A stretch of DNA of 36,750 nt from Thermoleophilia bacterium (GTDB taxonomy: Bacteria; Actinomycetota; Thermoleophilia; Gaiellales; SKUG01). Below are positions 24,305 through 31,954 of this stretch, piece after piece; position 1 is the first letter of the stretch; every line of letters begins with the position of its first letter. Both the position numbers and the translations under genes were made by a program. The notes below the pieces were generated by a model, which saw nothing but the letters and a program-made list of their open reading frames with translations, was not told the DNA's origin and made no database searches. Location: contig JAOPYV010000091.1 in NCBI GenBank assembly GCA_025964435.1, positions 1 to 36,750 on the forward strand. Direction: 5' to 3'.

Positions 24305-25243
24305 ATGTTCGCCTACGTGCTGCGCCGGGCGCTCTGGTCCGTCCCGGTCATCCTCGTATCCACCTTCCTCGCGTTCGCGCTCGTGAAGGAGATGCCGTCG
24401 GAGCCCTTCACCGACAACCCGAAGCTCGCGCCCAGCGTGCGCGACAACCTGCGTGAGCTCTACGGTCTCGACGACCCGTACCTCAAGCAGTACGCCGACT
24501 TCGTGACCGACCTCGTCCAGGGCGACTTCGGCCTGTCGACCAAGCCCGGGCACCGCGAGGTGCGCGAGGTCATCACCGAGACGCTGCCGACGTCGATGCT
24601 GCTCGGTGCGTGTGCGTTCGCCTTCGCGGCCTTCATCGGCATCGGATTAGGGGTGATCTCCGCACTCAAGGCGAACGGCATCACCGACTACGTGATCACG
24701 TTCTTCGCGACGATGGCGTTTGCCTTACCGAGCTTCGTGGTCGCCACGCTGTGGGTTTCGGGCAAGATCTATCTTCCGCCGCCGATCGGCACGCTCCAGT
24801 TCGAGTTCCCCTATGGGTGGGACTCCTGGGGCGACCGGATCGGTCCGATCCTCGTGCTCGGGCTGTCGATCATGCCGTACTTCACGCGCCTGGTCCGGTC
24901 CTCGATGCTCGAGGCGCTCCAGCAGGAGTACATCACCACGTCGCGCGCCAAGGGCCTGTCCTGGCGGCGCACGGTCGTGCGCCATGCGCTGCGCAACTCG
25001 ATGATCCCGACGGTGATCAACGCGGGCCCGCTCTTCGCCTTCGTGCTGACCGGCTCGTTCATCATCGAGCGGATCATGATCGTGCCGGGCGTGGCTGACC
25101 TGTTCATCGATGCATTCGACAGCCCGGTGGATTCGCGCATGGTGCTCGCCACCACGGTGCTGCTGTCGGTGCTCATCGTCGTGCTCAACCTCATCGTCGA
25201 CATGATCGTCGCGGTGTTGGACCCGAGGATCGCCCGTGACTGA
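24305..25243 (+). CDS. peptide ABC transporter permease (DppB/OppB type)
   Basis: A 312-residue inner-membrane permease with six predicted helices. The N-terminus YVLRRALWSVPVILVSTFLAF is the typical first helix of this family, followed by the GLDDPYLKQYADFVTDLVQG outer segment. The EAA loop that contacts the ATPases is EYITTSRAKGLSWRRTVVRHALRNSMIP. ATG 24305 has GGGAG at 4 nt; the longer frame upstream is not expected. Its stop overlaps the next permease by 8 nt. It would form the channel with the DppC-type partner. Confidence 0.92.
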   Translation: MFAYVLRRALWSVPVILVSTFLAFALVKEMPSEPFTDNPKLAPSVRDNLRELYGLDDPYLKQYADFVTDLVQGDFGLSTKPGHREVREVITETLPTSMLLGACAFAFAAFIGIGLGVISALKANGITDYVITFFATMAFALPSFVVATLWVSGKIYLPPPIGTLQFEFPYGWDSWGDRIGPILVLGLSIMPYFTRLVRSSMLEALQQEYITTSRAKGLSWRRTVVRHALRNSMIPTVINAGPLFAFVLTGSFIIERIMIVPGVADLFIDAFDSPVDSRMVLATTVLLSVLIVVLNLIVDMIVAVLDPRIARD

Positions 25244-26261
25244 CGAGCGCAACCAACAGGACGTGCCGCCCGAGCCCAGCGAGGTCGCCGACCTGCGGCT
25301 CGAGGCCCAGGGCGAGCTCAGCACGCTGGCCGGCAACTGGGGCGCGCGCCTTGCCTCGTTCGACGCTGCCAGCGCTGGTGGCGTCGCCGGCGAGCAGCGG
25401 TCGCTGCTCCAGGATGCCGGACGCCGCTTCGCCCGCAACCGTAGCGCGATGGTGGGCCTGTTCGTGCTGCTCGTCTACGTTATTCTGGCGATCTTCGTGC
25501 CGATCCTGCAGGACACCGCCCCGGCGACAGCGATCGACTACGACAACAAGCAGCTGTCGCCGAGCTGGGCGCATCCCTTCGGCACCGACCCGCAGGGGCG
25601 CGACATCTGGCTGCGTGCCTGGATCGGCGCGCGCATCTCGCTCTCGATCGCATTCACCGTCTCGCTGGTGATCCTCGCGGTGGGCATCACCTACGGCGCC
25701 GTCAGCGGCTACGTCGGCGGGCGCGTCGACAGCACGATGATGCGCTTCCTCGACGCGCTCTACGGCCTGCCGTACCTGCCGTTCGCGATCATCATGGTCT
25801 CAGTGCTGTCGAGCAAGTTCCCGGACGCGCCGCCGATCGTCTACATGGTGCCGGCGCTGTCGATCACCGCCTGGTTCACGGCGGCGCGCATCATGCGTGG
25901 CCAGATGCTGAGCCTCAAGCAGAACGACTTCGTCGAGGGTGCGCGCGCCGCAGGAGCGAACGGCTTCCGCATCGTGTTCCGCCACGTCGTGCCGAACACG
26001 ATCGGCGTGATGATCGTCGTCATCTTCCTCGAGGTGCCGAACGCGATCCTGGGCGAGGCGTTCCTCTCGTTCCTCGGTCGGGGCGTGCAGCCGCCGGATC
26101 CGTCGTGGGGCGTGCTGGCGCAGAATGGCTACACGTACGCAGATGCGCAGCCGCCGCTGCTGTGGGTGCCGGCGCTGCTCATCGCGAGCACCGTGCTGGC
26201 GGCGATCGCCGTGGCGGATGGGTTGCGCGACGCACTCGACCCGCGAGGGCAGGTCCATTGA
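25236..26261 (+). CDS. peptide ABC transporter permease (DppC/OppC type)
   Basis: A 341-residue permease. A soluble N-terminus of about 60 residues, longer than in enterobacterial DppC, precedes the first helix (MVGLFVLLVYVILAIFVPIL). The DppC signature HPFGTDPQGRDIWLRAWIGAR is at about 110-130, and the EAA loop reads DFVEGARAAGANGFRIVFRHVVPN. It starts at GTG 25236, overlapping the upstream permease by 8 nt, so the two subunits should be made in equal amounts. Confidence 0.92.
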   Translation: MTDERNQQDVPPEPSEVADLRLEAQGELSTLAGNWGARLASFDAASAGGVAGEQRSLLQDAGRRFARNRSAMVGLFVLLVYVILAIFVPILQDTAPATAIDYDNKQLSPSWAHPFGTDPQGRDIWLRAWIGARISLSIAFTVSLVILAVGITYGAVSGYVGGRVDSTMMRFLDALYGLPYLPFAIIMVSVLSSKFPDAPPIVYMVPALSITAWFTAARIMRGQMLSLKQNDFVEGARAAGANGFRIVFRHVVPNTIGVMIVVIFLEVPNAILGEAFLSFLGRGVQPPDPSWGVLAQNGYTYADAQPPLLWVPALLIASTVLAAIAVADGLRDALDPRGQVH

Positions 26262-26277
26262 GCGTTGCCGCGAAAGC

Positions 26278-26307
26278 GTGACGAAACGGCGTGCTCCGGC
26301 CGATACT
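26278..26307 (+). promoter_or_regulatory. possible internal promoter for the ATPase genes
   Basis: GTGACG (26278-26283), 18 nt, GATACT (26302-26307), followed by a 31-nt leader with GGGGAAGGG before ATG 26339. This would allow separate control of the two ATPases. Confidence 0.4.
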
Positions 26308-26338
26308 CTGGAGCGGGAGACAGGGGAAGGGCGAGACA

Positions 26339-27367
26339 ATGGCATTGCTGGAAGTTCGGGACCTGAAGGTCCAATACCAGACGCGCGCGGGGGTCGTGAA
26401 GGCCGTCGATGGCGTGTCGTACTGGGTCGACGAGGGCGAGACGCTCGGCATCGTCGGGGAATCCGGCTGCGGCAAGAGCCAGACGTCGCTCGGCCTGATG
26501 CGCCTGATCAAGGCGCCGGGCACGGTCGCCGGTGGCGAGGTCCTCTTCGATGGACGTGACCTGACCAAGATCTCCGAGGAGGAGATGCAGGCGGTCCGCG
26601 GCAACGAGATCGCGATGATCTTCCAGGACCCGATGACGTCGCTCAATCCGGTGCTGAAGATCTCGACGCAGCTGACCGAGGGCCTCATCCACCACAAAGG
26701 GATGACCAAGGACCAGGCGACGGCGCGCGCGCTCGAGCTGATGAACGCCGTGCAGATCCCGGCCGCCAAGGAGCGCCTGAGCCAGTACCCGCACCAGTTC
26801 TCCGGTGGCATGCGCCAGCGCGTGATGATCGCGATGGCGCTGGCCTGCAATCCGCGCGTGCTGATCTGCGACGAGCCGACCACCGCGCTCGACGTGACGA
26901 TCCAGGCGCAGATCCTGCAGCTGATCGCCGACCTCCAGAAGGAGTTCGGCACGGCCGTCATCATGATCACCCATGACATGGGCGTCGTGGCCGAGGTCGC
27001 CGATCGTGTCGCGGTGATGTACGCCGGCCGGATCATCGAGCACGCACCGACGAACGAGATCTTCGACCACCCGCAGCACCCGTACACGGAGGCGCTGCTC
27101 AACTCGCTGCCGTCGCTCGAGGATGCCGTCGATGGTGGCGAGCGGCTCGAGTCGATTCCCGGCCTGCCGCCGGACCTCATCAACCCGCCGAGCGGCTGCC
27201 GCTTCAATCCGCGCTGCAAGTACCGCACGGCGATCTGCAGCGATCGCTTCCCGCCGCTCATCGCACCCGTCGATGGCGACGAGGAGCACACCGCGGCGTG
27301 CTGGCATCCCGCCATCGAGCGCGTTGAGTTCGGCCTCGTGCCGCGTCGCCAGGGAGGCATGGCATGA
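26339..27367 (+). CDS. peptide ABC transporter ATPase (DppD/OppD type)
   Basis: A 342-residue ATP-binding subunit. Walker A GESGCGKS is at residues 40-47, the signature is FSGGMRQRVMIAMAL, Walker B is VLICDEPTTALD and the switch His is in MITHDMG. The C-terminal oligopeptide/dipeptide domain carries NPPSGCRFNPRCKYRTAIC with the Cys pattern of this subfamily, which binds an Fe-S cluster in some members. ATG 26339 follows a purine-rich site. Its stop overlaps the next ATPase (ATGA). Confidence 0.93.
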   Translation: MALLEVRDLKVQYQTRAGVVKAVDGVSYWVDEGETLGIVGESGCGKSQTSLGLMRLIKAPGTVAGGEVLFDGRDLTKISEEEMQAVRGNEIAMIFQDPMTSLNPVLKISTQLTEGLIHHKGMTKDQATARALELMNAVQIPAAKERLSQYPHQFSGGMRQRVMIAMALACNPRVLICDEPTTALDVTIQAQILQLIADLQKEFGTAVIMITHDMGVVAEVADRVAVMYAGRIIEHAPTNEIFDHPQHPYTEALLNSLPSLEDAVDGGERLESIPGLPPDLINPPSGCRFNPRCKYRTAICSDRFPPLIAPVDGDEEHTAACWHPAIERVEFGLVPRRQGGMA

Positions 27368-28584
27368 CCCAGCAATTCACCCCCGGAACCGGCGCCCCGA
27401 TCGGCGCGCCCCAGCTCGAGCGCAGCGGTCCTGACTACTCGTCGGCACCGATCCTGCAGGTCCGGAACCTCAAGAAATACTTCCCGATCAAGAAGGGTGC
27501 GCTCTTCGCCAAGCACGTCGGCGACGTGAAGGCGGTCGATGACGTCAGCTTCGACCTGTGGCCCGGCGAGACGCTCGGCGTCGTGGGCGAGTCCGGCTGT
27601 GGCAAGTCGACGACCGGCCGCGCCATCCTGCAGCTGCACAAGCCGACCGCGGGCAGCGTCGTCTTCCAGGGCGAAGAGCTCACGACGATGTCGAGCCAGC
27701 GGATGCGCAGCGTGCGCCGCGACCTGCAGATCGTCTTCCAGGACCCGTACGCGTCGCTGAACCCGCGCATGACGGTCGGCAACATCATCTCCGAGCCGCT
27801 GGTGATCCACAAGATCGGCGACAGCAGCTCGCGGACGGCTCGCGTTCGGGAACTGCTCGACATCGTCGGCCTGAACCCGGCGTTCACGAACCGCTACCCG
27901 CACGAGTTCTCCGGTGGCCAGCGCCAGCGCATCGGCATCGCGCGGGCGCTGGCCCTGCAGCCGAAGCTGATCATCTGCGACGAGCCGGTGTCGGCGCTCG
28001 ACGTGTCGATCCAGGCGCAGGTCATGAACCTGCTCGAGGACCTGCAGACCGAGTTCGACCTGACCTACATGTTCATCGCGCATGACCTCGCGGTCGTGAA
28101 GCACGTGAGCGATCGCGTCGCGGTGATGTACCTCGGCAAGATCGTCGAGATCGCCGAGGCGGACAAGCTCTACGAGGATCCGCAGCACCCGTACACGCAG
28201 GCGCTGCTCAGCTCGATTCCCGTCGCCGACCCCGAGGTCGCGCGCCGCAAGGACCGCATCGTCCTCAAGGGCGACGTGCCGAGCCCGGCGAATCCGCCAC
28301 CGGGCTGTCCCTTCCACGTGCGTTGCTGGAAGGCGCAGTCGATCTGCAAGCAGACGATGCCGCCGCTCGAGATGAAGGACGGCGACCCGGGTCACCAGAT
28401 GGCATGTTGGTTCCCCGGGCCCGATGGCGCGCCGGGCACGATCACGCCGGCGAAGATCATCGCGGAGATCCAGGCCGAGCGGGCTGCGGGGATCGGCAAG
28501 CCGGTGGTGCGTGCGAGCAAGGCGTCGCAGGGCACCGGCGGTGTGGATCCGACGACTGGGTTGCCGCCGCATCCGGGACAGTAG
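27364..28584 (+). CDS. peptide ABC transporter ATPase (DppF/OppF type)
   Basis: A 406-residue ATP-binding subunit pairing with the previous one. Walker A GESGCGKST is at 75-83, the signature FSGGQRQRIGIARAL, Walker B LIICDEPVSALD, switch FIAHDLA. The insertion PIKKGALFAKHVGDVKAVDDV after the first strand is characteristic of DppF. The C-terminal domain keeps NPPPGCPFHVRCWKAQSIC, then adds a longer tail than usual that ends in a Gly/Pro-rich stretch. It closes the operon 20 nt before a 124-bp palindromic element that may end transcription. Confidence 0.93.
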   Translation: MTQQFTPGTGAPIGAPQLERSGPDYSSAPILQVRNLKKYFPIKKGALFAKHVGDVKAVDDVSFDLWPGETLGVVGESGCGKSTTGRAILQLHKPTAGSVVFQGEELTTMSSQRMRSVRRDLQIVFQDPYASLNPRMTVGNIISEPLVIHKIGDSSSRTARVRELLDIVGLNPAFTNRYPHEFSGGQRQRIGIARALALQPKLIICDEPVSALDVSIQAQVMNLLEDLQTEFDLTYMFIAHDLAVVKHVSDRVAVMYLGKIVEIAEADKLYEDPQHPYTQALLSSIPVADPEVARRKDRIVLKGDVPSPANPPPGCPFHVRCWKAQSICKQTMPPLEMKDGDPGHQMACWFPGPDGAPGTITPAKIIAEIQAERAAGIGKPVVRASKASQGTGGVDPTTGLPPHPGQ

Positions 28585-28604
28585 TTCGGGAGGTTGGTAG
28601 CCGC

Positions 28605-28728
28605 GGGCGCGCGTCGACGGCGCGTTCCGGGAGCCGGGGCGACCCTCGCTCCTGCTCGGGGCCGTCGCCCCTTGGCTGGCGGCATCCATGCCGCCAGAGC
28701 TCCCGTCACGCGCCGTCGACGCGCGCCC
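28605..28728. repeat. 124-bp cruciform (MITE-like) element, copy A
   Basis: Perfect 21-bp terminal inverted repeats (28605-28625 and 28708-28728, starting GGGCGCGCGTCGACGG) enclose two further hairpins. These are GGGGCGAC/GTCGCCCC (28636-28643 with 28664-28671) and a perfect 10-bp stem with a 2-nt loop (28676-28697). A second outer helix GGGAGC/GCTCCC (28629-28634 with 28699-28704) makes a three-way junction. It has no coding capacity. A copy in opposite orientation is at 30034-30157. Confidence 0.8.
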
Positions 28729-29108
28729 ACGGCGTGGAATCACGTCGTTACCGATGCGGTGGAGCACGCTTGTAGCCATATGGGCGGCAAGGCGGCGACT
28801 CCTCCGTCGAGCTGCTCCGGGTCGACCTGGGGATGGTGTGTGCGCGAGCGTGGCGCGAGTGGCGCGAGGCGTGGCGGCTGAGTCACGCATACGACGACTC
28901 CGCCGCCACACTTCCGCGGGGCTGTTGCAGGTGTGGCGGCTGAGTCACGCATACGACGACTCAGCCGCCACACCTCGCGAGTGGGGACGGGCGGCACCTC
29001 AGCGCCGGACCGGTGGCTGGGGCGGGGGCACGCCGCGCTGCGCGCGGAGATGGTGGGAGATGGCGCCGGGAAACGGCGTGGGAATCGGGGAAACGGCCCC
29101 GAGACGCA
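28729..29108. other. non-coding region with palindromes
   Basis: No gene is seen. Apart from the doublet at 28871-28973, I find only G-rich unremarkable sequence, including two copies of GGGAAACGG-like text near 29065-29095. Confidence 0.5.
28871..28973. repeat. doublet of 41-bp palindromes, 62-bp period
   Basis: Copies at 28871-28911 and 28933-28973 differ at one base. Each is GTGGCGGCTGAGTC, an 11-nt loop, and GACTCAGCCGCCAC; copy 2 is a perfect 14-bp stem and copy 1 has one mismatch. The paired layout is REPIN-like and resembles the spacing of the unrelated doublet at 20199-20289. Confidence 0.8.
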
Positions 29109-29136
29109 GCGAAGGCGCCCCGGGGGACGCCTTCGC
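29109..29136 (-). terminator. tRNA-Leu terminator hairpin
   Basis: GCGAAGGCG (29109-29117) and CGCCTTCGC (29128-29136) form a perfect 9-bp stem, extended inward by CCCC/GGGG. It lies 7 nt beyond the tRNA 3' end on the minus strand. Confidence 0.75.
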
Positions 29137-29142
29137 AACTCA

Positions 29143-29226
29143 TGCGCACGAGTGGACTCGAACCACCACGACCTTTCGGCCACCAACCCCTCAAGCTGGC
29201 GCGTCTACCAATTCCGCCACGTGCGC
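29143..29226 (-). tRNA. tRNA-Leu (anticodon GAG)
   Basis: An 84-nt class II tRNA. The acceptor stem is GCGCACG/CGTGCGC with discriminator A; the D arm contains GGCGGAATTGGTAGACGC. The anticodon stem-loop is CCAGC-TTGAGGG-GTTGG, giving anticodon GAG for CUC and CUU Leu codons. A long variable arm (TGGCCGAAAGGTCG) and the T arm GTGG-TTCGAGT-CCAC follow. CCA is not encoded. It is divergent from lexA, with the two -10 boxes about 20 nt apart. Confidence 0.95.
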
Positions 29227-29240
29227 GAGGAATTGGGAGA

Positions 29241-29246
29241 AGTATA
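29241..29246 (-). promoter_or_regulatory. tRNA-Leu promoter -10 (TATACT)
   Basis: On the minus strand TATACT lies 14 nt before the tRNA 5' end, giving a leader of about 8 nt. No good -35 is seen at the expected distance. Confidence 0.55.
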
Positions 29247-29264
29247 GCGTCCGGGGTGATCGGG

Positions 29265-29285
29265 TACCATAGGGAACATATGTTC
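29265..29285 (+). promoter_or_regulatory. lexA promoter -10 with overlapping SOS box
   Basis: TACCAT (29265-29270) is followed by GAACATATGTTC (29274-29285), a perfect palindrome matching the Gram-positive LexA box GAAC-N4-GTTC. The start codon 29280-29282 lies inside the box, so LexA would cover the transcription start of its own gene. Confidence 0.85.
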
Positions 29286-29990
29286 GATTCCTCGACAGCC
29301 GTTCCAGTGCTCACCGACCGACAGCGGGCCGTGCTCGATGTCCTGCTCTCCTACTCGGGGGAACACGGATATCCGCCCACCGTCCGCGAGATTGGAACCA
29401 TCCTCGGGCTGACCTCCAGCAGCACGGTGCATTCGCACCTCGCGGCGCTGGAGCGCGCGGACATCATCGAGCGCGACCCGACCAAGCCGCGTGCGCTCAA
29501 GTGGGGGCCGGCAGCGGCGTCGTTCGGCGTCGACGTCGGCGCGGCATTCTCGGGGAACTCGAGCTTGGGCGGATCGGGATCGGTCGCGAGTGGCGACGTC
29601 GATTCCGAGGGCAGCGTGTCGATCCCGCTGCTGGGTCGCGTGGCGGCCGGAGCGCCGATCCTGGCGGAGGAGCATCTGGAGCAGTACGTTCCGGTGCCGC
29701 GCCAACTCACGCGTTCCGGCGAATCGTTCCTGCTCAAGGTGCAGGGCGACAGCATGATCGGCGCGGGCATCCTCGATGGTGACTGGGTCGTCGTGCGCCA
29801 GCAGCGTGAGGCACGCGATGGCGAGATCGTCGTCGCGCTCGTCGGTGACGACCAGGACGCCACCTGCAAGCGGCTCGGCCGTGAAGGTGGTCGGGTCGCG
29901 CTGTTCAGCGAGAACCCCGACTACGCGCCGATCGTGCCGGACGCCTGCCAGATCATCGGCGCTGTGACCGGGGTCATGCGCGCCCTCTAG
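29280..29990 (+). CDS. lexA: SOS repressor LexA
   Basis: A 236-residue LexA. The N-terminal winged helix (LTDRQRAVLDVLLSYSGEHG, PPTVREIGTILGLTSSSTVHSHL) binds SOS boxes. A Gly/Ser-rich linker of about 35 residues, longer than in E. coli, joins it to the S24 peptidase domain. The self-cleavage bond is Ala123-Gly124 in VAAGAP, the nucleophile Ser158 in GDSMIG and the general base Lys197 in ATCKRL. RecA filaments trigger self-cleavage and derepress DNA-repair genes. ATG 29280 is set by the box and by homology; the much longer open frame upstream crosses the tRNA. Confidence 0.95.
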   Translation: MFDSSTAVPVLTDRQRAVLDVLLSYSGEHGYPPTVREIGTILGLTSSSTVHSHLAALERADIIERDPTKPRALKWGPAAASFGVDVGAAFSGNSSLGGSGSVASGDVDSEGSVSIPLLGRVAAGAPILAEEHLEQYVPVPRQLTRSGESFLLKVQGDSMIGAGILDGDWVVVRQQREARDGEIVVALVGDDQDATCKRLGREGGRVALFSENPDYAPIVPDACQIIGAVTGVMRAL

Positions 29991-30033
29991 CTCCGACCGC
30001 GGCGCTGCCTGCCTCCACAACGAAATCACGCTA

Positions 30034-30157
30034 GGCGCGCGCGTCGACGGCGAGTGAAGGGAGCTCTGGCGGCATGGATGCCGCCAGGAAGGGGCGACGG
30101 GCCCGAGCAGGAGCGAGGGTCGCCCCGGCTCCCTGCACGCGACGTCGACGCGCGCGC
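30034..30157. repeat. 124-bp cruciform element, copy B (inverted)
   Basis: The reverse complement matches copy A (28605-28728) at roughly 90% by eye, with the same three helices, the same lengths and the same internal hairpins (CTGGCGGCAT-GG-ATGCCGCCAG near 30064-30087). The terminal repeats are less perfect here. Together the two copies bracket the tRNA-Leu/lexA segment in opposite orientation. Confidence 0.8.
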
Positions 30158-30188
30158 TCCACGACACCACGACGTCGGCTGCATTCCT

Positions 30189-30206
30189 GCGACGGTAATC
30201 CGTCGC
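30189..30206. repeat. small perfect hairpin GCGACGG-TAAT-CCGTCGC
   Basis: A 7-bp stem with a 4-nt loop in the leader of the L,D-transpeptidase gene, 61 nt before its start. It could be an operator or a leader hairpin. Confidence 0.4.
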
Positions 30207-30267
30207 TTCCTGCATGAGATCCAACGTGACTTTCGTCGCTCAAGGCATCCTCCACGATGCCGAACCG

Positions 30268-31173
30268 ATGGGGGTCATGCAGAATCTCACGCTTCACACT
30301 CCCGTTCGTATCGTCCTGCTCGCCCTCGTTGCCTGTCTCCTCGGAGTCGGCGTCTTGTGGGCCGATGGCCTCCGACGCGCAGACCGCATCGTCGAGCCCA
30401 ACCGCCTCACCCCAACGCAGGCCCTGAAGGCCGAGGCCGCGCCCGGCGCGCTCGTCGCAGCTGGCTCGCCGGCCGACGCCGCTCCCGAGGCCACTGCGCC
30501 GGTGACCGAACCCGCGACCGAGCCGGTCGCGGAAGTCATCCCGACTCGCGGCGGCGTTGCGTGCGCCACGCCGCACAAGGTTGCACTGGTTCCCCGTGAG
30601 CTGCCGATCAGCGCCGTCCCGGGCGGCGCCCGCGTCGGTACGATGCCGGCCTCGAGCAAGTACCTGCGCGCATCCACCACGGCGTGGGTGCAGGCAGTCA
30701 GCGCCGATGGCGCGTGGGGACGCGTCACCGTGCCGTGGGGCAAGCCCGTCAACCGTGCTGGCTGGATCCCGCTCGCGGGCCTGCGCATGGGCTCGACCCG
30801 CACGATGGTCGTTGCCGACCTCTCCGACCGTGTGCTGCGCGTCTTCCGTGGGTGCCGCCAGGTGATGGAGGTCCCGAGCGCCATCGGTGCCAGCGGCTCG
30901 CCGTCGCCGACCGGACGCTTCTGGGTGACCGACCGCGTCGCGGTGCCTGCCGGCCAGTCCTACTTCGGCAGCTACGCATTCGGCCTGTCGACGATCCAGC
31001 CGAGCCCGCCCCAGGGTTGGACTGGCGGCAACCAGATGGCGATCCACGGCACCAACGCACCCGGATCGATCGGCACACCGGCGAGCGCAGGCTGCCTGCG
31101 CGTGAGCGAGGACACCCTCGCCAAGCTGCGCCCGCTGCTGCGGCTCGGCACACCCGTCGTCATCCAGCCGTAG
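30268..31173 (+). CDS. L,D-transpeptidase (YkuD domain)
   Basis: An approximately 301-residue cell-wall enzyme making or editing 3-3 peptidoglycan cross-links. It has an N-terminal signal-anchor (PVRIVLLALVACLLGVGVLW), a long Ala/Pro/Thr/Glu linker to about residue 90, an SH3-like part (VGTMPASSKYLRASTTAWVQ) and a C-terminal YkuD domain. The active site is AIHGTNAPGSIGTPASAGCLRVS with His260 and Cys276. Start is uncertain: ATG 30268, ATG 30277 and ATG 30214 are all in frame; I prefer 30268. It stands alone between the palindromic element and the Gly-rich gene. Confidence 0.88.
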   Translation: MGVMQNLTLHTPVRIVLLALVACLLGVGVLWADGLRRADRIVEPNRLTPTQALKAEAAPGALVAAGSPADAAPEATAPVTEPATEPVAEVIPTRGGVACATPHKVALVPRELPISAVPGGARVGTMPASSKYLRASTTAWVQAVSADGAWGRVTVPWGKPVNRAGWIPLAGLRMGSTRTMVVADLSDRVLRVFRGCRQVMEVPSAIGASGSPSPTGRFWVTDRVAVPAGQSYFGSYAFGLSTIQPSPPQGWTGGNQMAIHGTNAPGSIGTPASAGCLRVSEDTLAKLRPLLRLGTPVVIQP

Positions 31174-31204
31174 CGGCCAGCTATCGCGCACGGCGTCGGC
31201 CTGC

Positions 31205-31210
31205 GATGAT
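31205..31210 (+). promoter_or_regulatory. GATGAT -10-like box, leaderless start
   Basis: GATGAT then exactly 6 nt to ATG 31217, no Shine-Dalgarno. It is weaker than the other leaderless boxes. Confidence 0.4.
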
Positions 31211-31216
31211 TCGACC

Positions 31217-31936
31217 ATGAGCAATGGCGGACAGCGCGGTGGATCAGGCGGCGGCCAAGGCGGCAGCGGCGGTCAGGGTGGAAGCGGCGGCCAGGGCGGC
31301 AGCGGCGGAAGCGGCGGCCAAGGTGGTGGCGGCGGCGGACGTCGTCGTGGCGGCGGTGGCGGACGTCCATCCGGTAGCGGCGGCTCAGGCCCGCGTCGCG
31401 GTAGCGGCGGCGGAGCTGGAGGACACGGCGGCAACGTCCGGCGTGGTCCCGATGGCAAGCCACTTCCGACCAACGCCGGCGCGCAGCAGCAGCCGATCGA
31501 GATCGCCGTACGCGCAAGCCGCAATGCGATCAAGCGCCATGCCGAGGGGCTCAAGGACGACCAGGTCAAGCTGGCCTGTCGCAGCCTGCTGATCGCCCTG
31601 CACGGCAACCTCGACCGCGCCGAGAATCCGGGCGAGATCTTCGCCCTGCTCGAGCAGGTGCAGCACGTCCTGCACGCGACGCGGCGCGATGAGTCGCAGC
31701 TGCCCGTCGCGGTGCGCGCAGTCGTTGGCTTCGCGACGGAGACGCCCGTCCGCCAGCGCGAGGTCGGCGAGCTCGTGCGCCAGCTGCTGCGCCACCTCTA
31801 CGCGCTCAGCTCCGACTTCATCCCGCGTCAGGCGCGCGACGACGGACGCTTCCGCGCGGAAGCGGTGCTCGACCTGATGGGCGTCATCGCCCGCGAGTAC
31901 CTGTCCGACAAGGACTTCGACGCGCTCCGAGCCTAG
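31217..31936 (+). CDS. Gly-rich (RGG-like) N-terminus plus helical domain, unknown function
   Basis: A 239-residue protein in two parts. Residues 1-75 are almost only Gly, Ser, Gln, Arg and Pro, in repeats such as GGSGGQGG and GGRRRGG, resembling RNA-binding RGG/low-complexity regions. Residues about 90-239 form an alpha-helical domain beginning PIEIAVRASRNAIKRHAEGL and ending EYLSDKDFDALRA. No family is recognised. The basic, Gly-rich tail suggests binding to nucleic acid or phase separation; this is inference from composition. The helical part is ordinary in codon use, so the gene is real. It converges on the DUF4287/SRPBCC gene 18 nt away. Confidence 0.65.
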   Translation: MSNGGQRGGSGGGQGGSGGQGGSGGQGGSGGSGGQGGGGGGRRRGGGGGRPSGSGGSGPRRGSGGGAGGHGGNVRRGPDGKPLPTNAGAQQQPIEIAVRASRNAIKRHAEGLKDDQVKLACRSLLIALHGNLDRAENPGEIFALLEQVQHVLHATRRDESQLPVAVRAVVGFATETPVRQREVGELVRQLLRHLYALSSDFIPRQARDDGRFRAEAVLDLMGVIAREYLSDKDFDALRA

Positions 31937-31954
31937 GGCTGCGCGCTCGCCCCG

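Noticed and set aside
20199-28973. The palindromic doublets as a degenerate CRISPR array
   Set aside because: Only two copies each, 60-62 bp period with no unique spacer series, and no cas genes nearby.
29013-29279. Extended N-terminus of LexA
   Set aside because: It would run across the tRNA-Leu gene; homology and the SOS box fix the start at 29280.
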